Assembly (NCBI GenBank): GCA_036268875.1
Contig: DATATI010000007.1
Span: forward strand, 62,001 to 126,000
Source of the DNA: Polyangia bacterium
Lineage (GTDB): Bacteria > Myxococcota_A > Polyangia > Fen-1088
Length of the DNA: 64,000 bases
Reading direction: 5' to 3'
Of this stretch, positions 7,977 to 17,061 are shown in pieces. The notes under the pieces were generated by a model, which was not told where the DNA came from, did no database searches, and saw only the letters and a list, made by a program, of their open reading frames with translations. Each line of letters begins with the position of its first letter. Position 1 is the first letter of the stretch. The translations under genes were made by a program, and so were the position numbers.

Positions 7977-8528
7977 ATGGTCGTCGGGTCGCTGGTGATG
8001 GTGGCGGCCGCCGGTTGCTACCAGGGCACCGCGCGCTCGGTTTCGCTGGTGGCGATCGCGCACCAACCGGGCTGGCAACTGGTCGATCACGTCAGCATGG
8101 TTCAGCAGGACGGGATGCACGATTGCGGACCGGCGGCGCTGGCCATGGTGCTCGAACGGTGGGGTTATCCCAACGCCGCGCCGGCGATCCGGCAAGCGGT
8201 GGGCCCGGCCAAGCCCGACGGCGTGGCCGCCGGCAAGCTGCGCGACTTTGCCCGCGGCAAGGGACTGCAGGCCTTCTTGATAAGCGGCGTCGACGGCGAT
8301 CTCGAACGAGAGATCGCCAGCGATCGGCCGGTCCTGGTCGGTCTGGTCCAGCGTTACAGCGGCAACCGCGCCTACGCGCACTATGAAGTCGTGGTCGGGT
8401 TCAACCGGCAACGCCGCCGGGTGCTGCTGCTGGATCCAGGGCGCGGCCCGCGCGAAGATGATCTCGGCGCCTTCGAACGCGAATGGATGGGCGCCGCCCG
8501 ACTGGCTTTGGTTGTCGCGCCGGCCTGA
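7977..8528 (+). CDS. C39-like cysteine peptidase, lipoprotein
   Basis: A 183-residue protein. The start is read at ATG 7977, giving a short lipoprotein signal VGSLVMVAAAGC (C14). A TTG at 7917 overlapping the previous stop is an alternative. The peptidase core has Q44 (oxyanion), catalytic C50 in HDCGPAALAMVLERWG, H135 in AYAHYEVVVGF and D153 in LLLDPGRG, which is the full C39 set. There is no ABC transporter domain, unlike bacteriocin exporters, so it acts as a separate enzyme anchored at the periplasmic face or outer membrane. The neighbour upstream is a small Gly-Gly protein. The next gene starts one base after the stop, so the three are one operon. Confidence 0.85.
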   Translation: MVVGSLVMVAAAGCYQGTARSVSLVAIAHQPGWQLVDHVSMVQQDGMHDCGPAALAMVLERWGYPNAAPAIRQAVGPAKPDGVAAGKLRDFARGKGLQAFLISGVDGDLEREIASDRPVLVGLVQRYSGNRAYAHYEVVVGFNRQRRRVLLLDPGRGPREDDLGAFEREWMGAARLALVVAPA

Positions 8529-8529
8529 C

Positions 8530-8991
8530 GTGCGACGCGCGCGGGTACCGATCGTCTGGTCACTGCTGCTGCTGGCCTGTCATCTCGCGGCCTGCAGCAC
8601 GACGTACCAGCCGCGTCCCACCGAGCGCGTGGGGTTGGTCATCCACCATGGCGGTGCCGCTTACACCCACGCCGGCCAGGAGAGCGCCATCGGCCCATTT
8701 GGCGGTGACCTGGAAGGATTGGTCGCCGGCCAGCCCGCCGCCGTCGCCAGGGCCCGCCGCTCGCGCCATCAATTGCAAGCAGGCATCCCCGCGTACCTGG
8801 GTGGATTTGGCGCGGCGGTGGTCGGGCTGGTCCTGTCGGGTCCGGCGGGGTGGATCGTGCTGGGCGTGGGCGCCGCCACCGCGGGCGTTGGACTTGGTTT
8901 GATGGGGGCCGGATTCACCAACGCCGTCGACGCCATAAACACTTATAACGACAGCGTGCCTCCGCTTCCCGGGCCGGCACGCCCGCGTTAA
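8530..8991 (+). CDS. Lipoprotein with glycine-rich membrane-type segment, C39 operon
   Basis: A 153-residue protein of unknown function. The start is a GTG one base after the peptidase stop, which gives a clear lipoprotein signal: Arg-rich n-region, LLLLACHLAAC with C22. Residues about 88-135 are a long hydrophobic Gly/Ala stretch (LGGFGAAVVGLVLSGPAGWIVLGVGAATAGVGLGLMGAG) resembling a glycine-zipper hairpin. The tight spacing suggests it works with the C39 peptidase, for example as a membrane partner. No family was recognised. Confidence 0.7.
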   Translation: MRRARVPIVWSLLLLACHLAACSTTYQPRPTERVGLVIHHGGAAYTHAGQESAIGPFGGDLEGLVAGQPAAVARARRSRHQLQAGIPAYLGGFGAAVVGLVLSGPAGWIVLGVGAATAGVGLGLMGAGFTNAVDAINTYNDSVPPLPGPARPR

Positions 8992-8998
8992 CGCCGCC

Positions 8999-9226
8999 TC
9001 AGGGCGCGTTCTGACTGTCCACGCACTTCAGCTGTTCGCCGCTGACTTTGCAGAGGTAGATCTTTCGATTGGCGCCGAGGAGGCTGTTGCGCGCCACCAC
9101 CACCGTGCCGTCCGGCGTGGCGGCGATGCCGCTGTATGCGCAGCCGCTGAACGCGCCGGACGCCAACACCGCAGTGAACAAAACAGCGGAATAGGCAATC
9201 TTCCGAACCATGGGACTGATGCTCAT
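8999..9226 (-). CDS. Small lipoprotein
   Basis: A 75-residue protein whose ATG at 9226 follows an AAAGGAGCC ribosome site. The signal AVLFTAVLASGAFSGC carries a lipobox-type Cys. The mature part contains ATPDGTVVVARN, SLLGANRKIYLCKV and GEQLKCVD, with two further Cys that could form a disulfide. The TPDGTVVVARN phrase reads like one blade strand of a propeller, but the protein is too short to be a full one. It is convergent with the C39 operon. Function unknown. Confidence 0.65.
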   Translation of the reverse strand: MSISPMVRKIAYSAVLFTAVLASGAFSGCAYSGIAATPDGTVVVARNSLLGANRKIYLCKVSGEQLKCVDSQNAP

Positions 9227-9306
9227 TGACGGCTCCTTTGAGTGTTCCCCGTAACTGATAAGCATCTCCTTCTCACTTAAGAAGGGGGGACCCCGCCGGA
9301 CCGGCT

Positions 9307-9690
9307 TCAGCGCGACGCGCCCGTCCGGCAGCCGTGCTGCTTGACGATCGCCAGCAGCTTGTCCAGACGAACTGGTTTCTTGATCGCCGCCACCACATTG
9401 CCGGCGATCGGGTGGTCGGGATCGGAGCCGGTGGCCGAAAAAATACACAGCGGCAGAGTGGACAACCGCGGATCCCCCGCCACCTCCTGGGCGAAGGTCC
9501 ACCCGTTCATCACCGGCATCATCATGTCCAGCAGGATCAAGCACGGGCGCAGGCCGTCCGCCAACAGCGCCATGCCTTCGCGGCCATTGCGGGCCATCAC
9601 CACGCGAAACCCGTCCAGCGACAGCGCCTCGGCCACCGTCTCGCGGATGTCTTCGTCGTCGTCGACGACCAGGATTTGATCGGTCTCCAT
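9307..9690 (-). CDS. Single-domain response regulator
   Basis: A stand-alone receiver of about 127 residues. It has the DDDED acidic pocket, phospho-acceptor Asp in LILLDMMMPVMNGWTF (D55 from the ATG), FSATG at the switch position and K105 in AIKKPVRLDKLL. The open frame begins four codons earlier at a TTG, but the ATG at 9690 is the better start. It resembles the receiver at 47472-47894 and is probably a paralogue. It is separated from ftsH by about 75 bases on the same strand. Confidence 0.86.
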   Translation of the reverse strand: METDQILVVDDDEDIRETVAEALSLDGFRVVMARNGREGMALLADGLRPCLILLDMMMPVMNGWTFAQEVAGDPRLSTLPLCIFSATGSDPDHPIAGNVVAAIKKPVRLDKLLAIVKQHGCRTGASR

Positions 9691-9764
9691 GGGTGCGTTC
9701 AATAACAGCCTGTCACAGATCGCGGAGGAATGCCGTCCTCTCTTCGATCAGCGAGTCCCCCGGC

Positions 9765-11684
9765 TCAGTGCGCCCACTGGCGAAGGTCTTCGTCCTCGAC
9801 GGTCGGGCGCGGCCCCAAAAGCTCGTCCAGCTCGCCGTGATCCAGCGACTCGCGTTCGAACAGCGTCGCGCCCAAACGATCCAGGTCCTCACGGTGACCG
9901 AGCAGCAGCTGCGTCGCTTCATCGAGTGCGCGGGACAAGATCTTTCGCGCCTCGTCTTCGATGGCGGCGACGGTGGCCGGGCTGGTGGCACCTTCCAGCG
10001 CCACGCGCGCGCCCAGAAACGGATGTTCGGTCTCGTGCTCGTAATAGACCGGGCCCAGACGTTGGCTCATGCCAAAGTTGGCCACCATCCGCGACGCCAG
10101 CCGGGTCGCCTCCTTCAGATCATTTTCGGCACCCGTGGACACGCCGCCCAGCACCACCCGCTCGGCGGCGAACCCGCCCATCAGCACGCGGATGCGCGCC
10201 GCCAGCTCGGCCTCGGCCATCACGTGGCGATCGGTGCCCGGCAGCTGGTGCGTGAAACCCAGCGCCATCCCGCGCGGGATGATGCTGATCCGGTGCGGCG
10301 GCTCGACGTCGGGCGACAGGTGCGCCACCAATGCGTGGCCGGACTCGTGAACGGCGACGCGTTTTTTTTCTTTGACCCCCAGCATGGTCTCGCGCGGATC
10401 GCCGAGTACGATCTTGTCGAAGGCCGCGGCGAAATCGTCGCTGGTGATGCTCTCGCGGCCGGCCCGGGTCGCCGACAACGCCGCCTCGTTCACCAGGTTG
10501 GCCAGATCCGCCCCGGAAAAACCGGCGCTGTTCTCGGCGATGACTTCCAGATCGACGTCCTTGGCCACCGGCTTGCCGCGCAGATGCACCGCCAGGATGG
10601 CCTTGCGCGCCGACAATTCGGGCCGATCGACCAGGACCCGGCGATCGAAGCGCCCGGGCCGCAGCAGCGCCGGATCCAGCACGTCGGGCCGGTTGGTTGC
10701 CGCCATCACCACCACCAGATCGCTGCGGTTGAACCCGTCCATCTCGGACAGCAATTGATTCAATGTCTGCTCGCGCTCGTCGTTGCCGCCGCCCAAACCG
10801 GCGCCGCGCGACCGGCCGACGGCGTCGATCTCGTCGATGAAGACAATGGCGGGAGCGCTCTTCTTGACCTCCTTGAACAGCTCGCGCACGCGCGCCGCGC
10901 CCAGGCCGACGAACAGCTCGATGAACTCGGACCCGCTGATGGAAAAGAACGGCACGCCTGATTCGCCGGCCACCGCCCGCGCCAGCAGCGTCTTTCCCGT
11001 GCCTGGGGGGCCCACCAGCAACACACCGCGCGGCACCTTGCCGCCCAGTCGGGCAAAGCGCTCCGGCTCTTTCAGGAACTGGACGATCTCCAGCAGATCA
11101 TTCTTGGCCGCCTTCAGCCCCGCGATGTCTTCGAAGGTGACGTTCACCTGGTTGGTCTTTTCGAACTTGCGGCTGGGGCTGCTGATCAGCCCTGCCAGCG
11201 GCCCGCCCGCGCCCAGCATTCCGCGCGCCCGCCGCGACATCCAGGTCCAGGCGGCGAAGATCAAGATCCAGGGCAGCAGCGTCAGCACCATCTGCACGGC
11301 GAACGGCTGCTGCTGGCTTTTCACCGTCACCAGCACGCCCTTGTCGCGCAACAAAGGCAGCAGCGCCGGGTCATTGGCCGGCAGGTTGGTGTGGAACGAT
11401 TTGATCGGCCGGTCGTCCACCTTCTGCGGGTCCTTCAGCGTCACGTCGACGGCGTCCCCGGCGATCACCGCGGTCAGCACCTTGCCGTCCTTCACCCAGT
11501 TGAAGAACTGCGAGTAAGGTACCGGCGGCGCGGCGTTGCTCTCCGCGGTGGCCTTCCACAACCACATCGCGCCGATCATCGCCGCCAGCACCAGCCAGGC
11601 CCGCCCGGACGCCCGCGGCGCCGGCGGCACGGTGCCGCCTGGCGCTGGCGCACCTGACGGCTGGTTTTTGCTTGCGTCGGCCAT
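9765..11684 (-). CDS. ftsH: ATP-dependent zinc metalloprotease FtsH
   Basis: A 639-residue FtsH. It has an N-terminal transmembrane helix at about 29-45, a small periplasmic domain (about 52-125), a second helix (about 130-149), and an AAA module with Walker A GPPGTGKT (225-232), pore FVG (258-260), Walker B VFIDEID (281-287) and the second region of homology through RPGRFDRRV. The M41 protease domain has the zinc motif HESGH (446-450) and third ligand D522 in GAENDLKEA. FtsH degrades unassembled membrane proteins and selected regulators. The length is normal. The Pro/Ala-rich first 28 residues differ from the classical enzyme, so this may be one of several paralogues. It lies ten bases downstream of the PoxB-like gene, so they are likely co-transcribed. 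Confidence 0.96.
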   Translation of the reverse strand: MADASKNQPSGAPAPGGTVPPAPRASGRAWLVLAAMIGAMWLWKATAESNAAPPVPYSQFFNWVKDGKVLTAVIAGDAVDVTLKDPQKVDDRPIKSFHTNLPANDPALLPLLRDKGVLVTVKSQQQPFAVQMVLTLLPWILIFAAWTWMSRRARGMLGAGGPLAGLISSPSRKFEKTNQVNVTFEDIAGLKAAKNDLLEIVQFLKEPERFARLGGKVPRGVLLVGPPGTGKTLLARAVAGESGVPFFSISGSEFIELFVGLGAARVRELFKEVKKSAPAIVFIDEIDAVGRSRGAGLGGGNDEREQTLNQLLSEMDGFNRSDLVVVMAATNRPDVLDPALLRPGRFDRRVLVDRPELSARKAILAVHLRGKPVAKDVDLEVIAENSAGFSGADLANLVNEAALSATRAGRESITSDDFAAAFDKIVLGDPRETMLGVKEKKRVAVHESGHALVAHLSPDVEPPHRISIIPRGMALGFTHQLPGTDRHVMAEAELAARIRVLMGGFAAERVVLGGVSTGAENDLKEATRLASRMVANFGMSQRLGPVYYEHETEHPFLGARVALEGATSPATVAAIEDEARKILSRALDEATQLLLGHREDLDRLGATLFERESLDHGELDELLGPRPTVEDEDLRQWAH

Positions 11685-11693
11685 CGTCGAACC

Positions 11694-13448
11694 TCAGACC
11701 ACCTCGCGGATCCTGTCGGCCATCAAATCCTTGATGATCGTGAACCGCCCCTTCTCGCCGCGGGCCAGGGCCTTGGCGAACGTCAACGCCTGGCTGCTGG
11801 TGATTTGACCGGGCATCGGCGGCTCGTTCGGATCAACCGTCGCTTCGATCAGAGCCGGACCTTCTTCGGCCATGGCGGCGCCGATGACGGCCATGGCGTC
11901 ACCCGGTTTGTCCAGGCGGTAACCGCGCACGCCGCAGGCGTCGGCGACGGCGGCAAAATCGATCGGCTGCAGATCGACGCCGAAGGTGGGATTGCCCTCC
12001 ATCACCAGCTGCTCCCATTTGATCTCGCCCAGGCTGTTGTTCTTGATGACCAGGATCTTGATCGGCAGCTTGTACTTGGCGATGGTGGCCAGCTCGCCCA
12101 TCAACATGGTCAGGCCGCCGTCGCCCACCACCGCCACCACCTGCCGACCCGGGTGCGCCACCGCCGCGGCGATGGCGTACGGAACGCCGTTGGCCATGGT
12201 GGCCAGCGTTCCCGACGCGCTGAACATCATGCTGCCGCGCATGCGCAGATGGCGGGCCGCCCAGGTGGTCACCGTCCCGCAATCGGCGGCGATGATGGCG
12301 TCGTCGGTCAGGAAGCGATCCAGCATCGCCACCGGCACTTGCGGCTTCATCGGCAGCGAATCGCGCGAGGCGCGCAGGTCCATCAGGTTGTTCCAGTCCT
12401 TCATCCGTTGCTGCGTCTTGGTCAGGAACGCGCGGTCGTCCTTGCGTTGCAGTCGCGACACCAGCTGGGCCAGGATGCGCCGGCAATCGCCGACCAGGCC
12501 GACCTCGACCGGGTGGCGCGAACCGATGCGCGCCGGATCAATATCGATTTGAATGGTGCGCGCCTGCTTGGGGGCCGGCAGAAACTCGATGTACGGGAAG
12601 TTCGTCCCCGCCAAAAGCAGGGTGTCGCACTCTTTCATCGCTTCGGCCGACGGTGCGGTTCCCAAAAGGCCGATTCCACCGGTGCAAAATGGACTGTCGT
12701 CGGGCAGCGCGGCCTTGCCCAGCAGGGCCTTGGCCACCGGCGCGGCCAGGCGATCAGCCAGCGCGGTCAACTCTTCGCTGGCGCCCAGGCAGCCGCGCCC
12801 GGCCAGGACCGCCACCCGCGTGCCATGGTTCAAGATCTCGGCGGCGCGCCGCAACGCCTCGTCGCTGGGCAGCGGCTGGACCAGGCCGTTGCCGCCGCCG
12901 TTGTGCTGAGGGACGTTGGCCGGCGATCGTTTGTCGTCGCTGGCGGTCCACTCTTGAATGTCTTTCGGGATGGTCAGGTGAGCGACGCCGCGATGGCCGA
13001 CCGCATGTTTGATCGCCGTGTCCACCATGTTGACGACGTGCGCCGGTCCCATGATCCGCTCGTTGAACACCGCCACGTCCGTGAACAGCTTGTCCAGATC
13101 GACGTCTTGCTGGTAGTGCGCGCCGATCAAATCGTGGAAGGTGTGGCCGGTGATGGCCAGCACCGGCTGGTTGTCCAGCTTGGCGTCGTAAAGACCGTTC
13201 AGCAAATGAATGCCACCCGGCCCAGACGTCGCCAGGCAAACGCCCAGCCGCCCGGTGTACTTGGCGTAACCGCAGGCCGCGAACGCGGCTGTCTCTTCGT
13301 GGCGCACCTGCACGAACCGGATGGCGTCCTGGTGCGTGCGCAGGGCCTCGAAGATTCCGTTGATGCCGTCGCCCGGCAGGCCGAACACCGTATCGACGCC
13401 CCAATCAATCAGTCGTTCGATCAAAAGATCGCTGGTGTTTCGGCTCAT
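11694..13448 (-). CDS. Thiamine-diphosphate enzyme, pyruvate oxidase/dehydrogenase (PoxB)-like
   Basis: A 584-residue three-domain ThDP enzyme. The catalytic Glu that activates the cofactor is E51 in VRHEETAAFAA. The central Rossmann-like domain contains AVLAGRGCLGASEELTALADRL. The C-terminal domain has the ThDP/Mg motif VGDGGLTMLMGEL...IKNNSLG. The opening SDLLIERLIDWGVDTVFGLPGDGINGIFEAL and the GHTFHDLIGAHYQQDVDL segment are closer to PoxB-type pyruvate dehydrogenase (quinone) than to acetolactate synthase. PoxB converts pyruvate to acetate and CO2 at the membrane, but its C-terminal membrane-binding helix is not obvious here. The start ATG follows GAGGAC. It sits between the PfpI gene and ftsH, a stress-type context. 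Confidence 0.85.
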   Translation of the reverse strand: MSRNTSDLLIERLIDWGVDTVFGLPGDGINGIFEALRTHQDAIRFVQVRHEETAAFAACGYAKYTGRLGVCLATSGPGGIHLLNGLYDAKLDNQPVLAITGHTFHDLIGAHYQQDVDLDKLFTDVAVFNERIMGPAHVVNMVDTAIKHAVGHRGVAHLTIPKDIQEWTASDDKRSPANVPQHNGGGNGLVQPLPSDEALRRAAEILNHGTRVAVLAGRGCLGASEELTALADRLAAPVAKALLGKAALPDDSPFCTGGIGLLGTAPSAEAMKECDTLLLAGTNFPYIEFLPAPKQARTIQIDIDPARIGSRHPVEVGLVGDCRRILAQLVSRLQRKDDRAFLTKTQQRMKDWNNLMDLRASRDSLPMKPQVPVAMLDRFLTDDAIIAADCGTVTTWAARHLRMRGSMMFSASGTLATMANGVPYAIAAAVAHPGRQVVAVVGDGGLTMLMGELATIAKYKLPIKILVIKNNSLGEIKWEQLVMEGNPTFGVDLQPIDFAAVADACGVRGYRLDKPGDAMAVIGAAMAEEGPALIEATVDPNEPPMPGQITSSQALTFAKALARGEKGRFTIIKDLMADRIREVV

Positions 13449-13476
13449 GGGCAGGTCCTCGCTTCTTGGCTCTGGT

Positions 13477-14061
13477 TCAAACGCCCGGCTGCGCGTCGGC
13501 GCCCAGCCCGGCGCTGGGGTGCCGTTCTTCTTCTTCGTGCAGCTCCTCGACGAACTTGGCGCTGAACGCTTCCAGATCGTCCGGCTTGCGGCTGGTGATC
13601 CAGTTATCGTCGACCACCACTTCCTGGTCTTTCACCTTGGCGCCCATCTGGCGAAGATCGCTTTGAATCGTGGTCCACGCCGTCAAGGTGCGGCCCTTGA
13701 CCAGCCCGGCGGCCATCAGCAATTGCGGCCCGTGGCAGACCGCGGCGATGGGCCGCCCCGTCTTGTCGAAGTCCTTCACGAATGAGACAAAGCGTTCGTC
13801 CGCGCGCAGCTGATCGGGTGAGTGTCCGCCCGGGATCAACAGTCCTTCATAGCCGTCCACTTTCACGCTGCCGATGGCCTTGTCGACCTTGACCGACTCT
13901 TTGCCCTTGTGACCTTTCAGTTGATCGCCGCGGTGGGTGCCGACCACGTCGACGCGATAGCCAGCTTCGCGCAGACGATCATAGGGAACGCGGAACTCAG
14001 AATCCTCGAACTCGCCGGCCAGCAGGCAGGCGACCGCTTTTTCGGGGTGTGATTTTTCCAT
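13477..14061 (-). CDS. PfpI/DJ-1 family protein (type 1 glutamine amidotransferase fold)
   Basis: A 194-residue protein from the ATG at 14061, which has an AAAGGAG ribosome site eight bases upstream. The nucleophile elbow is AAVCHGPQLLMAAG with C109-H110, E18 lies in the usual acid position (LLAGEFEDSEF), and VDGYEGLLIPGGHSPDQLR is the typical oxyanion loop. Members act as proteases, glyoxalases/deglycases or chaperones under stress. Which activity applies cannot be told. The 3' end is acidic and His-rich (EELHEEEERHP). It is 28 bases upstream of the PoxB-like gene and probably in the same transcript. Confidence 0.88.
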   Translation of the reverse strand: MEKSHPEKAVACLLAGEFEDSEFRVPYDRLREAGYRVDVVGTHRGDQLKGHKGKESVKVDKAIGSVKVDGYEGLLIPGGHSPDQLRADERFVSFVKDFDKTGRPIAAVCHGPQLLMAAGLVKGRTLTAWTTIQSDLRQMGAKVKDQEVVVDDNWITSRKPDDLEAFSAKFVEELHEEEERHPSAGLGADAQPGV

Positions 14062-14148
14062 GACGACGTCTCCTTTGCTTGTTGGTTCCGTCGTCTCGAA
14101 GGTGGGCACGCGCTGCCCACCCGCAAGCGCCCCGCCGCGCGGGAAAAC

Positions 14149-14997
14149 CTAGCCCACGGACGCGCACCGGGCGCCGCCGGCGTCTCTGGACGCGATCCCG
14201 ACGCGGCGAAGGGGAAGGCGAATATCAAAGCAAGGACCGGCCCCTGCGTCGGTCTGAATCTCCATCTCGCCGCCCAGATCGACGACCGTCCGATGCAGGA
14301 TCCACAGGCCCAGGCCATTGCCGCGCTGGACACTGGCCAGGCGCCGAAAAGAATCGCCCACCGCCGCCGACTCTTTCAGCCCGCCTCCGTCCGAGAACAA
14401 CACCCGCAACCAGCCGGACGTCAGGGACAGGTCGACGACCGCGGGCGTCGCCGTCGCCCGCCAGCGGGCATTGCGAAACAGGTGCGAAAACATGCGAACC
14501 AACCCGTCCCGTTTCCACGGCCCCAACAGTCGGCCCTGCTCGGGCGGCGCGCGATGAACGACGATCGAACAATGCGCCCGCTCCAGCGCTTCCTGTTGCA
14601 GCAGGATCGCGTCGCCCATCGCCTCCTCGACGTCCACGTCGACGTCCAGCGCGGCGGCCGCGGCCGGCGGATCGTCGTCGGTCTCGGGCTCATCACCCAG
14701 CCGCAATCGCTCGAGGGCCAGGACGTCCTCCGCCAAGGCGGTCGCTTCTCTGGCCAGCATGCCTACCCGGATCAGAATCATCTCCAGCGCGCTGGCGCTT
14801 TGCTCCTCGACCTCACGGCAGACGTCCGTCAGGACGCCGATGGTGTGCAGCGGCGCCAGCAGATCCGCGCTGGCTGCCCGCAATAGTTCTTCCGCCCGTC
14901 GCTGGTCTCGTCGCGGTCCGTCCTTGCTTGCTGACGAATGCCGGCTGACTTTGAAACCTTCCGCCAACCTCTCCCGATCCCGAACCCAGGTCGTCAT
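14149..14997 (-). CDS. Histidine-kinase-like protein lacking the phospho-acceptor His
   Basis: A 282-residue soluble protein starting at the ATG at 14997 after AGGAGGAGCACACG. Residues 38-52 read LLRAASADLLAPLHT. Aligned with the usual ASHELRTPL helix, the acceptor His is replaced by A44, while the flanking Leu-Pro-Leu frame is kept. The HATPase part has an N box (MFSHLFRNARWR, N176), a weak G1 box (FSDGGGL, 203-207) and a good G2 box (RGNGLGLWILHRTV, 225-238). ATP binding is therefore plausible, but autophosphorylation at the standard site is not. It may be a regulator or inhibitor of another kinase. It is transcribed upstream of the PfpI gene. Confidence 0.7.
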   Translation of the reverse strand: MTTWVRDRERLAEGFKVSRHSSASKDGPRRDQRRAEELLRAASADLLAPLHTIGVLTDVCREVEEQSASALEMILIRVGMLAREATALAEDVLALERLRLGDEPETDDDPPAAAAALDVDVDVEEAMGDAILLQQEALERAHCSIVVHRAPPEQGRLLGPWKRDGLVRMFSHLFRNARWRATATPAVVDLSLTSGWLRVLFSDGGGLKESAAVGDSFRRLASVQRGNGLGLWILHRTVVDLGGEMEIQTDAGAGPCFDIRLPLRRVGIASRDAGGARCASVG

Positions 14998-15183
14998 CGT
15001 GTGCTCCTCCTTTCGAATGTCCCCTGAAATTTTGAAAGCCACGTTTTACGACTGACGACCCGGCGCCGTCAGTACACCAAATCACGTATTTTCGCGAACC
15101 GCGCCAGATGGGTGAAAAAGGCGTGGCGAATTCCTGGACCACCACTTCCCTCATGAGGGAGACGCCTTAGACTTCCCACCTGC

Positions 15184-16404
15184 ATGACGGCATTGCGCAT
15201 TGACCGCTCGAAAGCGATCCGGCGACTGCTGATCGCGCTGGTCACGCTGCTGGGCCTGATCGTGGTTATCCGGGTGGTGCTGGATCCGGTGGCGACGTAC
15301 GGCACCCGGAAGGGTCTTGAACAGATGCACGGCATGAAGGGCGACTTTCGGCGCGTGCACGTCACGGTGTTATCGCCCGGATACACCATCAATCGCCTGA
15401 AGCTGATCCAGGATCCGGGCGGTGAGTGGCGATCGCCGCTCTTTTACGCGGAATCCATTCACGTCGGCCTGGACTGGCGCCACCTGTTGCACGGCCAGTT
15501 GCTGGCCGCCGTCCGCATCGTCGAGCCGAAGGTCACGGTGCTGGCCGGCGCAGCGCCGTCCGAAAAAACCAAGACGCCCAAGGCCCCGGATCTTTCGGCG
15601 CAGCTGGAAAAGATCACACCGCTCAAGGTCGATCGCCTTGAAGTATTGCGAGGCGAGCTCTTGTTCCGCGACCTCGGCGAGCCGCACCACCCTGAGCTGT
15701 GGGTTCACCGACTGGATCTGGCGGCGGAGAATCTTCCCACCCGCGACAAGCTGCTGAACGGCCGCCCCACCACCGTCAATGCCCACGGCACCGTCGGCAA
15801 AAGCGGCGACATGACCCTGTTCGTCTCGGCCGATCCGTTCGCCCGCCCGCTGGCCTTCGCCGGCCGCTTCCAGGAGCAGGGTCTTCGGGTGGCCGAGCTG
15901 TTCGATTTCATTGAGCCCAAGACCAAGCTGCAGACGCCGGCCGGCACCTTCGATCTCTTCACCGAATTCAAAGTGCGCGACGGGCGCATCACCGGTGGCG
16001 TCAAGCCGGTGCTGAAGAACGTTCAAGTTCGCCCGGCCGAATCCGGCATGTGGGATCGGCTGAAGGCATGGTTGGCGGACAAGGCAGTGCACTTCGCATC
16101 GGATCGCGTACCCGATCGCAACGCCGTGGCGACCACCGTCCCCATCGAAGGTCGCCTGGTCGATCCGGACATCCAGTTATGGCCGGCGATTCTGGGAGTG
16201 GTTCGCAACGCCTTCGTCGAAGGACTGACTGCCGGGTTCACCGAGCTGCCGCCCCCGCAAGCGGGGGAAAAACAAAGCGTGCTGACGCAGGCAAAAGCGG
16301 CGGTGACGAAGAGCGACGGCCCACCCAAAGCCCAACCCGCCAAAACGGATGTCACAAAAGCTGACAACGACAACGATAAAAACAGAGACAAGGGTACTCG
16401 TTAA
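15184..16404 (+). CDS. DUF748/AsmA-like envelope protein
   Basis: A 406-residue protein with one N-terminal membrane helix (RLLIALVTLLGLIVVIRVVL, about 14-33) and a periplasmic body. The features VHVTVLSPGYTINRLKLIQD, ESIHVGLDWRHLLHGQLLAAVRIVEPKVTVL, PLKVDRLEVLRGELLFRDL and TVNAHGTVGKSGDMTLFVSADP match the repetitive beta-strand pattern of DUF748/AsmA-like proteins, which form bridge-type scaffolds implicated in lipid traffic or outer-membrane homeostasis. The C-terminal tail is Lys-rich and low complexity. The start ATG lacks a clear ribosome site. Its stop is four bases before the next gene's ATG. Confidence 0.78.
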   Translation: MTALRIDRSKAIRRLLIALVTLLGLIVVIRVVLDPVATYGTRKGLEQMHGMKGDFRRVHVTVLSPGYTINRLKLIQDPGGEWRSPLFYAESIHVGLDWRHLLHGQLLAAVRIVEPKVTVLAGAAPSEKTKTPKAPDLSAQLEKITPLKVDRLEVLRGELLFRDLGEPHHPELWVHRLDLAAENLPTRDKLLNGRPTTVNAHGTVGKSGDMTLFVSADPFARPLAFAGRFQEQGLRVAELFDFIEPKTKLQTPAGTFDLFTEFKVRDGRITGGVKPVLKNVQVRPAESGMWDRLKAWLADKAVHFASDRVPDRNAVATTVPIEGRLVDPDIQLWPAILGVVRNAFVEGLTAGFTELPPPQAGEKQSVLTQAKAAVTKSDGPPKAQPAKTDVTKADNDNDKNRDKGTR

Positions 16405-16408
16405 CAAC

Positions 16409-16933
16409 ATGCGCTTGTTCGGGTGCTCGCCGCCGCTTCGTCGTCTCATTGCCCGCGTCGGCCGGATGGCGTTGGCTTTGTTGCTGGGTGCGGCCGCCCT
16501 CGCCGGGTCGACGGTGGGCGGCTGCGGCCATACGCACGCCGTCGGTGCGACGGCCGGCGGGACCAGCGACCGCGCCGGCGGGGACCATGCCACGCCACCC
16601 CATGACCGCCAGGCTTCCGCCGAGCACCGTCCCGCCGCGGCCGCGCCGGCCGCCGCCAATCATCAGTCACCGCCCAAGGACGAGACCCCGCTGGGCATGT
16701 CGCCGGCGGCGCTGCTAAAGCCAGGCGCCGTCGCCGATGTGCAACGACAGCTGGTCCAGGCCGGCGCCTTGCCCGCCGAACACACTGGCGGCGAATTGGA
16801 TGCGACCACACAGCAAGCCCTGGCGCGGTATCAGCGTGAGCACAATTTGCCGGCGACGGGCGCTTTGGACAATACGACTGTCAAGAAGCTGGGTCTCAAC
16901 CCTGAGAACATTTTCAAAAGCAGCCATGATTGA
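16409..16933 (+). CDS. Peptidoglycan-binding domain lipoprotein
   Basis: A 174-residue protein. After an Arg-containing n-region it has the lipoprotein signal MALALLLGAAALAGSTVGGC, then a His/Ala/Pro-rich linker of about 60 residues. The C-terminal PG_binding_1 domain reads ADVQRQLVQAGALPAEHTGGELDATTQQALARYQREHNLPATGALDNTTVKKLGL. This fold binds peptidoglycan peptides non-catalytically, so the protein probably tethers the outer membrane or a partner to the wall. The ATG at 16409 is chosen because it places the lipobox correctly. The frame is open further upstream, inside the previous gene. It is likely co-transcribed with the DUF748 gene. Confidence 0.82.
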   Translation: MRLFGCSPPLRRLIARVGRMALALLLGAAALAGSTVGGCGHTHAVGATAGGTSDRAGGDHATPPHDRQASAEHRPAAAAPAAANHQSPPKDETPLGMSPAALLKPGAVADVQRQLVQAGALPAEHTGGELDATTQQALARYQREHNLPATGALDNTTVKKLGLNPENIFKSSHD

Positions 16934-17061
16934 GCGCTTTTTCGGAGGTATTTCAGATCGAGGGTTTTCACTGATCTTTTGCGGGAGATCCGGCAGGGGC
17001 GTTTCCTTTTGCAAAATCAAGATGGTGAACCGAAAATAAAAAACAAAAAGGGGAGCGGGAC

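Noticed and set aside
11805-13565. Plus-strand open frame of about 586 codons opposite the PoxB-like gene
   Set aside because: Rich in His, Arg and Gln as expected for a shadow, with no recognised domain. The minus frame encodes the ThDP enzyme.
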